A stretch of DNA of 64,000 bases from assembly GCA_902540785.1 (NCBI GenBank), contig CACBOA010000001.1, forward strand, positions 1 to 64,000. Direction: 5' to 3'. A program made the translations under genes and the position numbers. Numbering within the stretch: the first letter of the stretch is position 1; every line of letters begins with the position of its first letter. Shown one piece after another: positions 22,614-31,292 of the stretch. The notes beneath the pieces were generated by a model. It saw only the letters and a program-made list of their open reading frames with translations, had not been told where the DNA came from and did no database searches. The DNA comes from an uncultured Pelagibacteraceae bacterium. GTDB lineage: Bacteria; Pseudomonadota; Alphaproteobacteria; Pelagibacterales; Pelagibacteraceae.

Positions 22614-22825
22614 CTAATCAACTTTTTTTAAGTTAACTGCTGCTGGTCCTTTGGGTCCATCTTCCAGAGTAAACTCGAGCTTATCGCCCTCGTTTAAGTA
22701 CCTCATTCCGGCCGCTTTAACGGCCGATGCATGTACAAACGCGTCTTTCTCTTTATCCTCTCGTTCAATGAACCCAAATCCTTTTTTCCATTGAACCACT
22801 TGACGGTCCCACGTAGCGTAGTCAT
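22614..22825 (-). CDS. cspA: cold shock protein, split by a -1 shift at A AAA AAG
   Basis: CspA-type OB-fold RNA chaperone. Reading from the ATG at 22825, which has GAGGA 8 bases upstream, gives MTTLRGTVKWFNGKK, the family N-terminus with RNP1 beginning. At the A6 run 22782-22787 the frame must move back one base to continue with GFGFIERED, FVHASAV and the normal C-terminus ending at 22614. Without a shift translation stops after about 40 aa. The shift point is GGA AAA AAG, the same heptamer A AAA AAG in the same phase as the dnaX frameshift site. A one-base deletion or homopolymer error explains it equally well. A second-frame GTG at 22799 would give only a truncated 61 aa OB fold. Confidence 0.8.
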
Positions 22826-22860
22826 TTTGGTTTCCTCATATTTGTTACTTAATTAATTAA

Positions 22861-22889
22861 AATTTAATAATAAAAATTTTGAAATGCAA
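22861..22889 (-). promoter_or_regulatory. candidate cspA promoter
   Basis: On the minus strand TTGCAT (22889-22884), 17-base spacer, TAAATT (22866-22861), leaving a short AT-rich leader before the Shine-Dalgarno GAGGA and the cspA ATG at 22825. It lies between tRNA-Phe and cspA. The -10 is poor, so confidence is limited. Confidence 0.35.
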
Positions 22890-22901
22890 GATGAAATTTT
22901 G

Positions 22902-22978
22902 TGGTGGCCGAAACGGGATTTGAACCTGTGACACACGCCTTTTCAGGGCGCTGCTCTACCGGACTGAGCTATTCGGCC
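22902..22978 (-). tRNA. tRNA-Phe(GAA)
   Basis: A 77-base standard cloverleaf with encoded CCA. Acceptor GGCCGAA/TTCGGCC, D arm AGCTC-GAGC with the GG pair in its loop, anticodon stem GCGCC/GGCGT with loop CTGAAAA (anticodon GAA), T loop TTCAAAT. It lies 6 bases after infA on the same strand and is probably cut from the infA transcript. Confidence 0.95.
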
Positions 22979-22984
22979 ATTTTT

Positions 22985-23200
22985 TTATCCCCTAAAGATA
23001 ATTCTACCTTTAGTAAGATCATAAGGGGTCATTTCGACAGTTACCGCATCGCCTTGAAGAACACGTATTCTATTTTTTCTTAATTTTCCGGCCGTATGGG
23101 CGGTCACTGTATGACCATTTTCTAATTGCACTCTAAACATTGCGTTCGGTAAAAGGTCTATAACTTTTCCCTTAAATTCGAGCAAATCTTGTTTAGACAA
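22985..23200 (-). CDS. infA: translation initiation factor IF-1
   Basis: 71 aa OB-fold factor that occupies the ribosomal A site during initiation. The chain matches the family throughout: [40 protein letters not shown] and the ending [12 protein letters not shown]. It follows hisD by 2 bases and precedes tRNA-Phe, an arrangement seen in other alphaproteobacteria (hisD/infA neighbourhood). Confidence 0.97.
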   Translation of the reverse strand: MSKQDLLEFKGKVIDLLPNAMFRVQLENGHTVTAHTAGKLRKNRIRVLQGDAVTVEMTPYDLTKGRIIFRG

Positions 23201-23202
23201 TT

Positions 23203-24486
23203 TTACTTTCTCCTTATCCTTTTTTCTACGGATTTAGCATGTGCTTGTAATCCTTCAAAATTAGCAAAGTTTATAATTGATGGACCAATAGTTTCAATAC
23301 CTTTTTTACTTAAGTTTATAAACGATATCTTTTTAATAAACTCTGAGACACCTAAACCGCTTGAATATTTGCTAGCGCCATTTACAGGTAAGATGTGATT
23401 TGTACCCGGCAAACCATAATCGGTACAAGCCATTACTGCAAATTTACCGCAACATACTGAGCCTGCATTCTTTATTTTTGGAATATAAGATCTATAATTT
23501 TTCACAGTTATCTCCAAGTGTTCAGGTCCAATTTTATTTGAGATTTCTATAATTTTTGCATCGGAGTTGACATACATGAGTATTCCGTTTGTCATCAGAC
23601 TTTTTTGTGCAATTGAAGATCTTGGTATCTCTTTCAATTGTTTAAAAATTTCCTTTTTAGTTTGCTCTAAAATTTTTTGATCTTTTGAAATTAAAATACA
23701 TTGAGCGAACGGATCATGTTCTGCTTGACCTATCAAATCACTTGCTATCCACTCAGGATTTGAAGTTTTGTCGGCAATTATTAAAATTTCCGAAGGACCA
23801 GTCATTGCATCAATTCCAATATCTCCAAATACTTCTTTTTTCGCTTCAGCAACATAAAAATTACCTGGGCCTACAACTTTATTTACTGGTTTAATTTTTT
23901 TTGTTCCATAAGCTACAGCCGCAACTGCTGACGGGCCACCAATAGAATATATTTCTTTAATACCACATCGTCTTGCCGCATATAGTACAGCAGGATTTTG
24001 ATTTCCTTTATACCCGGGATTGATCATTACAATTCTTTTTACCTGAGCCACTATAGCTGGAATTGCAGACATTAGAACACTAGAAGGATAAGAGGCTGTA
24101 GAACCAGGTACATATATTGCAACAGATTCAAGAGGTAAATGTTTATAATAAATTTTATTATTATATCTATCTTTATAAGAGATATTTTTGAACTTTTGTA
24201 GAGAGTGAAATTTATAAATCCTATCATAAGCATCATCAATTGTTTTTTTAACTTTTTTATCTAAAGATTTAATTGAATAATTAATTTGTTTAGACGATGG
24301 TGTAATAATATTATTTTTGTTAAATTTTCGCTCATATTTAAGCACAGCTTTATCGCCATTTTTCTTTACATCATTAATAATCCTAGATACAGAGACAGAG
24401 CTTGACTGAAGTTTTTTTCTTCTTTTTAAAAGAAAATTATCTAATAATTTGTCAAAATTTCTCTGTTTAATATCTAATGTTAACAT
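23203..24486 (-). CDS. hisD: histidinol dehydrogenase
   Basis: Zinc enzyme that makes the last two oxidations to histidine, 427 aa. [43 protein letters not shown] and [10 protein letters not shown] are the family's signature stretches and carry the NAD site, catalytic Glu/His and zinc ligands. The C-terminal [16 protein letters not shown] is also present. It is in a leftward block with murA, the DUF2948 gene and infA, typical for alphaproteobacteria; it is not beside the other his genes but only about 1 kb from hisS. Confidence 0.95.
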   Translation of the reverse strand: MLTLDIKQRNFDKLLDNFLLKRRKKLQSSSVSVSRIINDVKKNGDKAVLKYERKFNKNNIITPSSKQINYSIKSLDKKVKKTIDDAYDRIYKFHSLQKFKNISYKDRYNNKIYYKHLPLESVAIYVPGSTASYPSSVLMSAIPAIVAQVKRIVMINPGYKGNQNPAVLYAARRCGIKEIYSIGGPSAVAAVAYGTKKIKPVNKVVGPGNFYVAEAKKEVFGDIGIDAMTGPSEILIIADKTSNPEWIASDLIGQAEHDPFAQCILISKDQKILEQTKKEIFKQLKEIPRSSIAQKSLMTNGILMYVNSDAKIIEISNKIGPEHLEITVKNYRSYIPKIKNAGSVCCGKFAVMACTDYGLPGTNHILPVNGASKYSSGLGVSEFIKKISFINLSKKGIETIGPSIINFANFEGLQAHAKSVEKRIRRK

Positions 24487-24488
24487 AT

Positions 24489-24881
24489 TTATTTAATTTC
24501 GTTTTGATCTTCTAATCTTACTTCAATTGTTTCTGTAGTCAAAACAATGTGGCTATTATTATTAAAAATTAGATTTATTTCATAGTCTTCTTTGTTTTTC
24601 AAATAATCGATACCAATTAATTCTAAAGTTTTTTCTGAATTTGACTGGTCAATATTTTTAGCTTTAACTTTATCTACAAAATCAAACCTACATATACTAT
24701 TAATTTTCTTATTTATTTGATCAGATTCAATTTTAGTCCTTTCAACTGATACCAAAAAAACTTTGCTGGATGAAAGATATTTAATATTATCAACTTTTGT
24801 TTTTGAACCAGAGATACAAGCTGAAATCATTTGTAATCCTTCCTTATCCATCGCAATAATCTTTGCTAGATATTTGTTCAC
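24489..24881 (-). CDS. DUF2948 family protein
   Basis: 130 aa protein of unknown function found next to murA and hisD in many alphaproteobacteria. Visible: the N-terminal MDKEGLQMISACISGS, VDNIKYLSSSKVFLVSVER (the family's PRERRF-like strand) and CRFDFVDKVKAKNID. No signal, membrane segment or catalytic motif. It overlaps murA by 4 bases, which implies coupled translation. The family name is assigned from length, position and the ISA/CRFDFV pattern. Confidence 0.7.
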   Translation of the reverse strand: MNKYLAKIIAMDKEGLQMISACISGSKTKVDNIKYLSSSKVFLVSVERTKIESDQINKKINSICRFDFVDKVKAKNIDQSNSEKTLELIGIDYLKNKEDYEINLIFNNNSHIVLTTETIEVRLEDQNEIK

Positions 24882-26140
24882 TTTTTAAGTCTTTTTATTT
24901 TAACGCCAATTTTTTTTAATTTTATCTCTAAATTTTCATATCCTCTATCTAAATGATAAATTCTATTAATAGAAGATTTACCATTTGAAATCATTGCCGC
25001 TAGAACAAGCGCGACTGACGCTCTTAAATCACTAGACATTAATTCTGCACCAATAAATTTTGTATTTCCGTTAATAAAAGCTTTATTCTTCTTAATTTCG
25101 ATATTTGCACCAAGTCTTTGAAGTTCTCCAACGTGAAGAAATCTGTTTTCAAAAATATTTTCAGTAATTGAACTTTTACCATCTGCCCTACACATTAAGA
25201 CCATTAATTGTGATTGCATATCAGTGGCTACACCTGGCCATTCTCTTGTTTTAATATTTTTAATAGGTTTTATTTTTTCAGGTCCAATTACTGTTAACTT
25301 ATTGCTATCAATTTTAATTCTTGCTCCAACTTTTCTTAATAACTCAAGCTCTGCTTTGATAATATCGGGATTAAAATTTTTTATTTCAAGATTACCTTTA
25401 GTGAGAGTTGCAGCTACACAAAAAGTACCCGCTTCTATTCTATCAGCCATAACTGTATATTCAGTTTGATTTAATGAGTCAGTACCCAGAATTTTACACA
25501 TTCTTCCAGACCATCTAATTTTTGCGCCTGCTGAATTTAAAAAATTTGTGAGATCTTTTATCTCGGGTTCTATAGCACAATTTTTTAAAATTGTTTTACC
25601 TTTTGCTAAACATGCTGCAATAATTGAATTTTCCGTCGCACCGACGCTTATTTTAGGAAACTTTATCGTATTACCTTTGAGTCTTCCTTTTGTTTTGGCT
25701 AAAATGTATCCATCTTTAATTTTATAATTCATACCAAGTTTTTTTAACGCTGAAAGATGATAGTTTACAGGTCTAGCACCTATTAAACATCCTCCGGGTA
25801 ATGAGGTTTTGGATTTATAAAATTTTGAAATTAATGGACCTAAAACTAAAATTGATCCTCTCATTGTTTTTACAAGTGAATAACTTGCAAAAGTTTTCAT
25901 CTTTTTTTTATTAATAATCTTTACAGTTTTTCTATCTTTGGATAGAATTATTTTAGATCCAAGAGATTTTAATAAACTTAGCATAGTTTTTATGTCTCTT
26001 ACCCTCGGTAAATTCTTAATAATTACCGGCTTATCAAACAGAAGAGTCGCAGCAAGGATTGGAAGCGATGCATTTTTGGAACCTGAAATTGAGACTTTGC
26101 CCTTGAGTTTACAAGGACCATTGATCAGAAATTTATCCAT
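24878..26140 (-). CDS. murA: UDP-N-acetylglucosamine 1-carboxyvinyltransferase
   Basis: First committed enzyme of peptidoglycan synthesis, 420 aa, transferring enolpyruvate to UDP-GlcNAc; target of fosfomycin. The N-terminal GSKNASLPILAATLL, the catalytic-loop cysteine in LPGGCLIGARPVNYHL, RIEAGTFCVAA, TREWPGVATDMQSQ and DLRASVALVLAAM are all canonical. The Cys predicts the usual fosfomycin-reactive form. It lies 3 bases after dcd and overlaps the DUF2948 gene. Confidence 0.96.
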   Translation of the reverse strand: MDKFLINGPCKLKGKVSISGSKNASLPILAATLLFDKPVIIKNLPRVRDIKTMLSLLKSLGSKIILSKDRKTVKIINKKKMKTFASYSLVKTMRGSILVLGPLISKFYKSKTSLPGGCLIGARPVNYHLSALKKLGMNYKIKDGYILAKTKGRLKGNTIKFPKISVGATENSIIAACLAKGKTILKNCAIEPEIKDLTNFLNSAGAKIRWSGRMCKILGTDSLNQTEYTVMADRIEAGTFCVAATLTKGNLEIKNFNPDIIKAELELLRKVGARIKIDSNKLTVIGPEKIKPIKNIKTREWPGVATDMQSQLMVLMCRADGKSSITENIFENRFLHVGELQRLGANIEIKKNKAFINGNTKFIGAELMSSDLRASVALVLAAMISNGKSSINRIYHLDRGYENLEIKLKKIGVKIKRLKK

Positions 26141-26143
26141 AAA

Positions 26144-26704
26144 TTACTTTTTTATTTTAGCAACTTGAATAGTAGTTTGTCCCTGATATTTACCATTTTT
26201 TGATTTATAAGTTGTTTCCGGTTGTGTGTCAGATTTAAAAAATAAAAATTGAGCTATCCCCTCATTTGAATAAATTTTTGCGGGGTTAGGAGTTGTATTG
26301 CTTAACTCAATAACAATATTACCCTCAAACTCATTTTCAATAGGAGTAACATTACATATAATTCCTGTTCGGGCATAAGTACTTTTACCAACACAAATAC
26401 AAAGCACATCTTTTGGTATTCTAAAATATTCAACAGTTTTTGCTAAAACAAATGAATTTGGTGGAATAATACAATAAGGTCCTTTTCTCTCTACAAAATT
26501 ATCGTCAGAGAAGTTTTTTGGATCAACTAAAGAGCTATTTACATTCGTAAATATCCTGTATTCATCAGATATTCTTACATCATACCCCATGCTACTTAAT
26601 CCATAAGATATTTTTCCCTCGGAAACCTGGTAATCTAAAAATGGCTCAATCATCTTATGCTCTTCACACATTTTTTTAATCCAAGTATCTGGCTGTATAG
26701 ACAT
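26144..26704 (-). CDS. dcd: dCTP deaminase
   Basis: Converts dCTP to dUTP, the precursor of dTMP, 186 aa. [35 protein letters not shown] (catalytic region), [17 protein letters not shown] and GIAQFLF are the conserved dCTP deaminase/dUTPase-fold stretches. Its ATG at 26704 overlaps by one base the stop of a 33-aa gene (TAATG), and murA follows 3 bases later, so it sits inside a tightly coupled cluster. Confidence 0.95.
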   Translation of the reverse strand: MSIQPDTWIKKMCEEHKMIEPFLDYQVSEGKISYGLSSMGYDVRISDEYRIFTNVNSSLVDPKNFSDDNFVERKGPYCIIPPNSFVLAKTVEYFRIPKDVLCICVGKSTYARTGIICNVTPIENEFEGNIVIELSNTTPNPAKIYSNEGIAQFLFFKSDTQPETTYKSKNGKYQGQTTIQVAKIKK

Positions 26705-26805
26705 TATTTTGTTTTCTTTTTATTTTTTTTCTGAAATTTTTTTCTCTTTTTTAAATTTTTTCTAAGCGCCAGAATTAAGCGCTCATCTTTATTCTTTGCA
26801 ATCAT
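26704..26805 (-). CDS. tiny basic protein coupled to dcd
   Basis: 33 aa ([20 protein letters not shown] then a Lys-rich tail). The start overlaps the previous gene's stop as ATGA, and its stop overlaps the dcd ATG as TAATG. Such double coupling is strong evidence that it is translated. The sequence resembles a short Arg/Lys-rich alphaproteobacterial protein often left unannotated (pattern RL-ALR-NLK-RK); function unknown, perhaps RNA binding. Confidence 0.6.
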   Translation of the reverse strand: MIAKNKDERLILALRKNLKKRKKFQKKNKKKTK

Positions 26806-27002
26806 TCTTTATTTGGATTTGTGAGGAAATCTAAAGTTATTGGTTTTGATGTATCCAAAACTTTGTCTTTATTATTATCTTTTTTAGGACCTTCCTTTGC
26901 TAATCTTTTTGCTTTTTTTTCAGCAAGCTTTTTCTCTCTTTTAGCTTGCTTTTCCATAAGCTTAGCACTTTTTGTAGATTTATAATCGTAATGAATTCCC
27001 AT
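26802..27002 (-). CDS. small charged protein upstream of dcd
   Basis: 66 aa. Residues 10-37 are an uninterrupted Lys/Glu/Ala helix (MEKQAKREKKLAEKKAKRLA), likely coiled coil or nucleic-acid binding; the C-terminus TLDFLTNP is a short hydrophobic end. No homologue of known function is recognised. It is the first gene of the leftward cluster ending in hisD/infA and overlaps the next ORF by ATGA. Confidence 0.6.
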   Translation of the reverse strand: MGIHYDYKSTKSAKLMEKQAKREKKLAEKKAKRLAKEGPKKDNNKDKVLDTSKPITLDFLTNPNKE

Positions 27003-27056
27003 AAAATTTCTTTGGTAAGATATAAATCATATTAATCAAAAAATTAAGGCAATAAT

Positions 27057-27086
27057 TTGAAAAAAATGCTTTATTATCAATATAAT
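27057..27086 (+). promoter_or_regulatory. promoter of tRNA-Thr
   Basis: TTGAAA (27057-27062), 18-base spacer, TATAAT (27081-27086), 16 bases before the first tRNA base. No other gene on this strand could use it. Confidence 0.65.
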
Positions 27087-27102
27087 TAGATTTGATTTAA
27101 AT

Positions 27103-27176
27103 GCTCCTATAGTTAAATGGTATAACGTGTCTATGGTAAGGATAAATTTCAAGTTCGATTCTTGGTGGGAGCACCA
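27103..27176 (+). tRNA. tRNA-Thr(GGT)
   Basis: 74 bases with encoded CCA. Acceptor GCTCCTA/TGGGAGC, D arm GTTA/TAAC with GG in the loop, anticodon loop ATGGTAA (anticodon GGU, reading ACC/ACU), T arm TCAAG-TTCGATT-CTTGG. The anticodon stem has two G-U pairs, so it is weak. The anticodon and loop fit threonine. It ends one base before the stop of the convergent TVP38-like gene. Confidence 0.85.
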
Positions 27177-27899
27177 CTAATTTTTATAAAACGATTTTCT
27201 TAGAAAAATTGTGGTTAAAACTAAACTAATAAAAGCTAACATTGGGATATATATTTCTGGTGAAAAAATTATTTCTGTTATTTTAGGTAATTCTGAATTT
27301 TGATCTATTATTTTTTCTAAACCACTTCCTATAGAAACTGCTAAAAAAATTTGAGGTACAATACCTATAAGGGATGCAAAGAAAAAATTTTTTATTTTTA
27401 CATTAAAAATTGTAGGCAAGATACAACTGAGCTGCCAAGGTATACCTCCAATAAATCTATAAATTAATAAATAGTAAAATTCTGAGTCTTTAAACTTTTT
27501 TTCAAGGTTTTGATATTTGCTTAAAAATTTTTCCCTAATTAAGTCTTTAAGAAAATAATTCCCGAATACATAAAGAAATGTTGCTCCTACACTTAAGCCA
27601 ATTACAACTATAACAGTTCCCAACCACTTTCCAAACATAAATCCACCAAGTAAAGCGATTGGTGAACCAAATCCTAAAAATGGAAATACCCACAATATTG
27701 TGAAAATTAAAAAACTTATAGATAATAAAAATAGATTAGAATTTTTAAGTTTTTGGAAATACATTCTATTTTCTTTAATAAAATCATAAGAAGTTATTTC
27801 TTGTACACTGAACTTTGAAAAAAACATTAATAAGAAAACAGATAATAAAAGTAGATAACATAAACCTATAATTATTTTAGTTTTTTTTGGTTTTTCCAT
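27177..27899 (-). CDS. TVP38/TMEM64 (VTT domain) membrane protein
   Basis: 240 aa integral membrane protein of the DedA-related VTT family, linked to lipid scrambling and envelope homeostasis. Hydrophobic helices lie at about residues 8-27, 52-70, 75-100, 163-190 and 210-232. The family hallmarks are FPFLGFGSPIALLGGFMFG and the central YRFIGGIPWQLSCILPTIFN (the R-x-x-P-type re-entrant motif of VTT proteins). The gene is alone between tRNA-Thr and the divergent rpmH operon. Confidence 0.85.
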   Translation of the reverse strand: MEKPKKTKIIIGLCYLLLLSVFLLMFFSKFSVQEITSYDFIKENRMYFQKLKNSNLFLLSISFLIFTILWVFPFLGFGSPIALLGGFMFGKWLGTVIVVIGLSVGATFLYVFGNYFLKDLIREKFLSKYQNLEKKFKDSEFYYLLIYRFIGGIPWQLSCILPTIFNVKIKNFFFASLIGIVPQIFLAVSIGSGLEKIIDQNSELPKITEIIFSPEIYIPMLAFISLVLTTIFLRKSFYKN

Positions 27900-27929
27900 T
27901 ATTGTTTATCGTATTTATAAATCTTCTAT

Positions 27930-27958
27930 TTGCTATTTATATATTTAATTATTATAAA
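27930..27958 (+). promoter_or_regulatory. candidate rpmH promoter
   Basis: TTGCTA (27930-27935), 17-base spacer, TATAAA (27953-27958), giving a start near 27965 and a leader of about 26 bases before rpmH. It lies in the 91-base divergent gap with the TVP38-like gene. The same -35 hexamer TTGCTA appears in the candidate promoter at the hisS leader. Confidence 0.5.
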
Positions 27959-27990
27959 GAGCGAAATTTTGTATATATTTAAGTGTATTT

Positions 27991-28152
27991 ATGAAAAGAA
28001 CATATCAACCCTCTCGAATAAAAAGAAGTCGTACACACGGTTTTCGCTCAAAAATGAAAACTAAAGGTGGAAGGAAGCTTTTGAAAAGAAGAAGAGCGAG
28101 AGGTAGAAAAAATTTAACAGTATCCTCTACTGTGAAAAGAAAAAGAAAATAA
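27991..28152 (+). CDS. rpmH: 50S ribosomal protein L34
   Basis: 53 aa, extremely basic, with the complete L34 sequence pattern: [20 protein letters not shown] at the start, then [21 protein letters not shown]34 is usually 44-46 aa; a short Ser/Lys-rich C-terminal extension is present here. It is followed after 10 bases by rnpA, the universal rpmH-rnpA pairing. dnaA is not on the other side; a TVP38-like gene is. Confidence 0.97.
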   Translation: MKRTYQPSRIKRSRTHGFRSKMKTKGGRKLLKRRRARGRKNLTVSSTVKRKRK

Positions 28153-28162
28153 AACTTGTTCA

Positions 28163-28504
28163 ATGAAAAGCAAAATAGTTGCTCTTTCAAAAAATGAAGA
28201 ATTTAAATCATTACTAAAAAAGAAAAAAATATCTAATAAATTCGTTACCATCTTTTTCGGTCATTTAATTAAAAAAGATAATAAGAAATTAAATATTTCA
28301 TTTGTAACAAAGAAAAAAATTGGCAATGCTGTTAAGAGAAACAAAATAAAGAGGAGGCTGAGAAATATTATGAATGATGCTGTCAAAAGAATATCTTTAA
28401 AATATAATTATTCATATCTTGTTATTGCTAAGCCAACCATGTTAAATAATGATTTTAAAATAATAAAAGATACCTTATTTCAGGAATTTAAAAAAATTAG
28501 ATAA
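28163..28504 (+). CDS. rnpA: ribonuclease P protein component
   Basis: Protein subunit of RNase P, which removes tRNA 5' leaders. 113 aa; the RNR-type signature occurs as KKIGNAVKRNKIKRRLRNIM near residues 50-69 and is the RNA-binding helix. The rest is divergent but of normal length. It overlaps yidD by one base (TAATG). Confidence 0.93.
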   Translation: MKSKIVALSKNEEFKSLLKKKKISNKFVTIFFGHLIKKDNKKLNISFVTKKKIGNAVKRNKIKRRLRNIMNDAVKRISLKYNYSYLVIAKPTMLNNDFKIIKDTLFQEFKKIR

Positions 28505-28740
28505 TGAATATTTTTACAGAAACATTAATAAAATTTATCAAAGGATACAAATTTATTATAAGTCCATTACTTGGTAACAATTGTAGATATTTTCCAAGTT
28601 GTTCGGATTATAGTATTGAAGCATTGAGAACTTATGGTTTTTTCAAAGGATTATTTATGACAATTAAAAGAGTTTTATCATGTCATCCGTTTAAAGAGGG
28701 TGGAATAGATCCAGTAGAAAAAGAAATGGAAGAAAAATAA
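28504..28740 (+). CDS. yidD: membrane protein insertion efficiency factor YidD
   Basis: 78 aa, assists insertion of inner membrane proteins with YidC. Conserved CRYFPSCSDYSIEALRTYG and RVLSCHPFKEGGIDPV mark the family. An amphipathic N-terminus anchors it at the membrane. Starts and stops overlap those of rnpA and yidC by one base. Confidence 0.95.
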   Translation: MNIFTETLIKFIKGYKFIISPLLGNNCRYFPSCSDYSIEALRTYGFFKGLFMTIKRVLSCHPFKEGGIDPVEKEMEEK

Positions 28741-30419
28741 TGGACTCTAAGAATGTCATTGCTGCAATAGCACTATCTTCTGCAGTTATAGTTTTGTGGT
28801 CTTTGTTTTTTATTCCTGAACAACAAACTACAAATCAAGATCTTGCGCAAAAAGAAAAAATTGAAAAAAATACTGACACTCCATCTTTAGATCAAAAAGA
28901 AAAAGTGATTGTTTTATCAAGAGACGATGCATTAAAGCAAAATGAGAGAATTAAATTTGAAAATGAAAATGTTACTGGATCAATATCATTAAAAGGTGCA
29001 ACCATAGATGATTTAACCTTCAAAAAATATAAAGTGAGTTTAGATGAAGAAAAAAAAGTCACTTTGTTAGGACCAAGAAACATAACCAAGGGGTATCTAA
29101 TTGAGAGTGGTTTTGTAACTTCTGATAAAAACGTTGAGATACCGACATCAAATACAATTTGGTCATTAGAGGGTAATGATAAATTAACTACTCAATCACC
29201 TATCAGACTTTTTTGGTTGAACGAGCAAGGTTTAAGATTTGAAAAGGAAATATCAATTGACGATAAATATCTTTTTACAATAAAACAAAAAATAATTAAT
29301 CAAAGTAATAAAAAATACGATTTTTACTCTTATGGTCAGATAATAAGAAATGAAATTCCAGAGATTATTGATTTTTTAATACTTCATGAGGGTTTAATTG
29401 CAACTTTAGATGATGAATTAATTGAAGAAGATTATGATGATATTCAAGAAAAAAAGTTTTCTAGGGTAGCCAAAAAAGGTTGGTTAGGAATAAGTGATAA
29501 ATATTGGATCACATCTTTAATTCCCCCTAAAAATAAAGAATTTAAAACAACATTTGATTACAAAAATAAATTTAGAGCAAACTTTATAGCAACAGAACCA
29601 CTGGCGTTAAATGAGAATAGTTTTGTGGAGGAAGAATTGCAAGTTATTGTAGCAGCTAAACGAGTAGATGTGATTGATGGTTATGCGGAGTCATTAAACA
29701 TAGAAAAGTTTGATCTTGTAATTGATTGGGGTTTTTTATACTTCATAACGAAACCTCTTTTTTATGGAATAGATTATTTTTTTAAACTACTAGGAAATTA
29801 CGGTTTGGCTATTATCGCTATAACGATCTGTATCAGACTGGCTTTTTTTCCACTAGCAAACTTTTCATTTAGAAGCATGGCTAAGATGAAAGCCTTACAA
29901 CCAGAAATGGTTCGACTAAAAGAACTTCATAAAAATGACAAAATGAAACTCCAACAATCAATGATGGCCTTGTACAAAAAAGAAAAGGTTAATCCAATGT
30001 CTGGTTGTTTACCAATTCTTGTACAAATCCCAGTTTTTTTTGCTTTATATAAGGTTCTGTTCGTAACAATTGAGATGAGACAAATGCCATTCTATGGATG
30101 GATCCACGATTTAAGTGAGAGAGATCCAACAAGTGTATTTAATATTTTTGGTTTATTGCCTTATGATGTTCCAAGTTTTTTAGTAATTGGAGCTTGGCCA
30201 GTAGCGATGGGAGCTTCAATGTGGGTACAACAAAAATTGAACCCTGCACCTACTGATCCAATGCAAGCTAAAATTTTTGCTTTCTTTCCTCTCTTCTTAA
30301 CTGTAATACTTGCACCTTTCCCAAGTGGATTAGTTATTTACTGGACAGTTAATAATATCTTAACAATGGCTCAGCAAGTATTCATTATGAAAAGAACAAC
30401 AGTAAAAACGGCAACCTAA
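28740..30419 (+). CDS. yidC: membrane protein insertase YidC
   Basis: 559 aa Oxa1-family insertase of the inner membrane. An N-terminal membrane helix (residues 6-25) is followed by the large periplasmic domain of Gram-negative YidC, then the core of five membrane helices from about residue 340: ITICIRLAFFPLANFSFRSM (with the groove Arg), LPILVQIPVFFALYKVL, and the C-terminal helices ending near MAQQVFIMK. The length and Gram-negative domain layout are typical. argB follows after 24 bases. Confidence 0.95.
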   Translation: MDSKNVIAAIALSSAVIVLWSLFFIPEQQTTNQDLAQKEKIEKNTDTPSLDQKEKVIVLSRDDALKQNERIKFENENVTGSISLKGATIDDLTFKKYKVSLDEEKKVTLLGPRNITKGYLIESGFVTSDKNVEIPTSNTIWSLEGNDKLTTQSPIRLFWLNEQGLRFEKEISIDDKYLFTIKQKIINQSNKKYDFYSYGQIIRNEIPEIIDFLILHEGLIATLDDELIEEDYDDIQEKKFSRVAKKGWLGISDKYWITSLIPPKNKEFKTTFDYKNKFRANFIATEPLALNENSFVEEELQVIVAAKRVDVIDGYAESLNIEKFDLVIDWGFLYFITKPLFYGIDYFFKLLGNYGLAIIAITICIRLAFFPLANFSFRSMAKMKALQPEMVRLKELHKNDKMKLQQSMMALYKKEKVNPMSGCLPILVQIPVFFALYKVLFVTIEMRQMPFYGWIHDLSERDPTSVFNIFGLLPYDVPSFLVIGAWPVAMGASMWVQQKLNPAPTDPMQAKIFAFFPLFLTVILAPFPSGLVIYWTVNNILTMAQQVFIMKRTTVKTAT

Positions 30420-30443
30420 TTTCTTTAATTTTACAAAAAATCA

Positions 30444-31292
30444 ATGGACTTAAAAAAAATACTTCCTGAAAACGGGCCTCCAATAAATGAGGTTAGTAAA
30501 TATATTGAAAAATATAAAAATGAATTAATAGTAATTAAATATGGAGGAAATGTTTTAATTGATAGAAGTATTTTCGATAATTTTATTACTGATTTAAGTA
30601 TTTTAAATAAATTAGGACTCTCAGTTGTAGTTGTACACGGAGGAGGTCCGAGAATCAAAAGAGAATTAGATAAATCTAACATCCAGTCGAAATTTATAAG
30701 AGGACTAAGAGTAACTGATAAAAAGATTATAGATATTGTTGAGACAGTTTTAATAGATTTTAATAATGATATTGTTAGCTCTTTAAAAAAAAAAGATATA
30801 AAAACATTCTCAATTCACTCTAAAAAAGATAATATTATTGAGGTAATTCCAGAGTCAGAAGAGCTTGGCTTTGTTGGCCTCCCAAACAAAATCAATAACA
30901 ATATTTTATTAGATGCTATTAAACAAAATAGAATACCAATTATTTCTCCATTAGGCTTAGATAAAAATAATCAAACACACAATATCAATGGTGATACTGC
31001 TGCAATGGCTATAGCCAAATCTGTAAGGTCGAGAAGATTATTATTAATGACAAATGTTGATGGTGTTTTGAATAAAGAAAAAAAACTTATAGCTGAAATA
31101 TCTTCATCTGAGATTTTGGAAATGGTAAAAGATGAAACGATAACTGAAGGGATGATACCTAAAATTAATGCTTGTCTAGAAGCTGTTAATAATGGAGTTA
31201 CAGCGGCTGGTATAATTAATGGTACGAAACAACATTCTTGTTTGTGGGAAATTTTCTCAGACAAGGGATCCGGAACATTAATCAGAAAATGA
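30444..31292 (+). CDS. argB: acetylglutamate kinase
   Basis: Phosphorylates N-acetylglutamate, step two of arginine synthesis; 282 aa. VIKYGGNVLID (catalytic Lys), VVHGGGPRI, the substrate Arg in FIRGLRVTD, NINGDTAAMAIAKS, LLLMTNVDGVL and EGMIPKINACLEAVNNGV are all family motifs. The stop overlaps the start of the HAD phosphatase gene as ATGA. Whether arginine inhibits the enzyme is not evident. Confidence 0.95.
   Translation: MDLKKILPENGPPINEVSKYIEKYKNELIVIKYGGNVLIDRSIFDNFITDLSILNKLGLSVVVVHGGGPRIKRELDKSNIQSKFIRGLRVTDKKIIDIVETVLIDFNNDIVSSLKKKDIKTFSIHSKKDNIIEVIPESEELGFVGLPNKINNNILLDAIKQNRIPIISPLGLDKNNQTHNINGDTAAMAIAKSVRSRRLLLMTNVDGVLNKEKKLIAEISSSEILEMVKDETITEGMIPKINACLEAVNNGVTAAGIINGTKQHSCLWEIFSDKGSGTLIRK

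Noticed and set aside
22709-22726. GC-rich stem inside cspA as the stimulator of programmed frameshifting
   Set aside because: It lies 54 bases beyond the slippery site, while known stimulators start 5-9 bases after it; kept only as a note in the cspA finding.
22901-23083. Open frame starting MVAETGFEPVTHAF on the + strand
   Set aside because: It is the antisense of tRNA-Phe and the end of infA. Frames of this type over tRNA genes are a well-known source of false protein annotations.
27900-27990. Replication origin next to rpmH
   Set aside because: dnaA is not adjacent and no cluster of DnaA boxes (TTATCCACA-like) is visible in the 91-base gap; only a promoter is supported.
31238-31288. N-terminal extension of the HAD phosphatase
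   Set aside because: The extra residues overlap argB deeply and do not fit the family; the ATG at 31289 overlapping the argB stop is the natural start.
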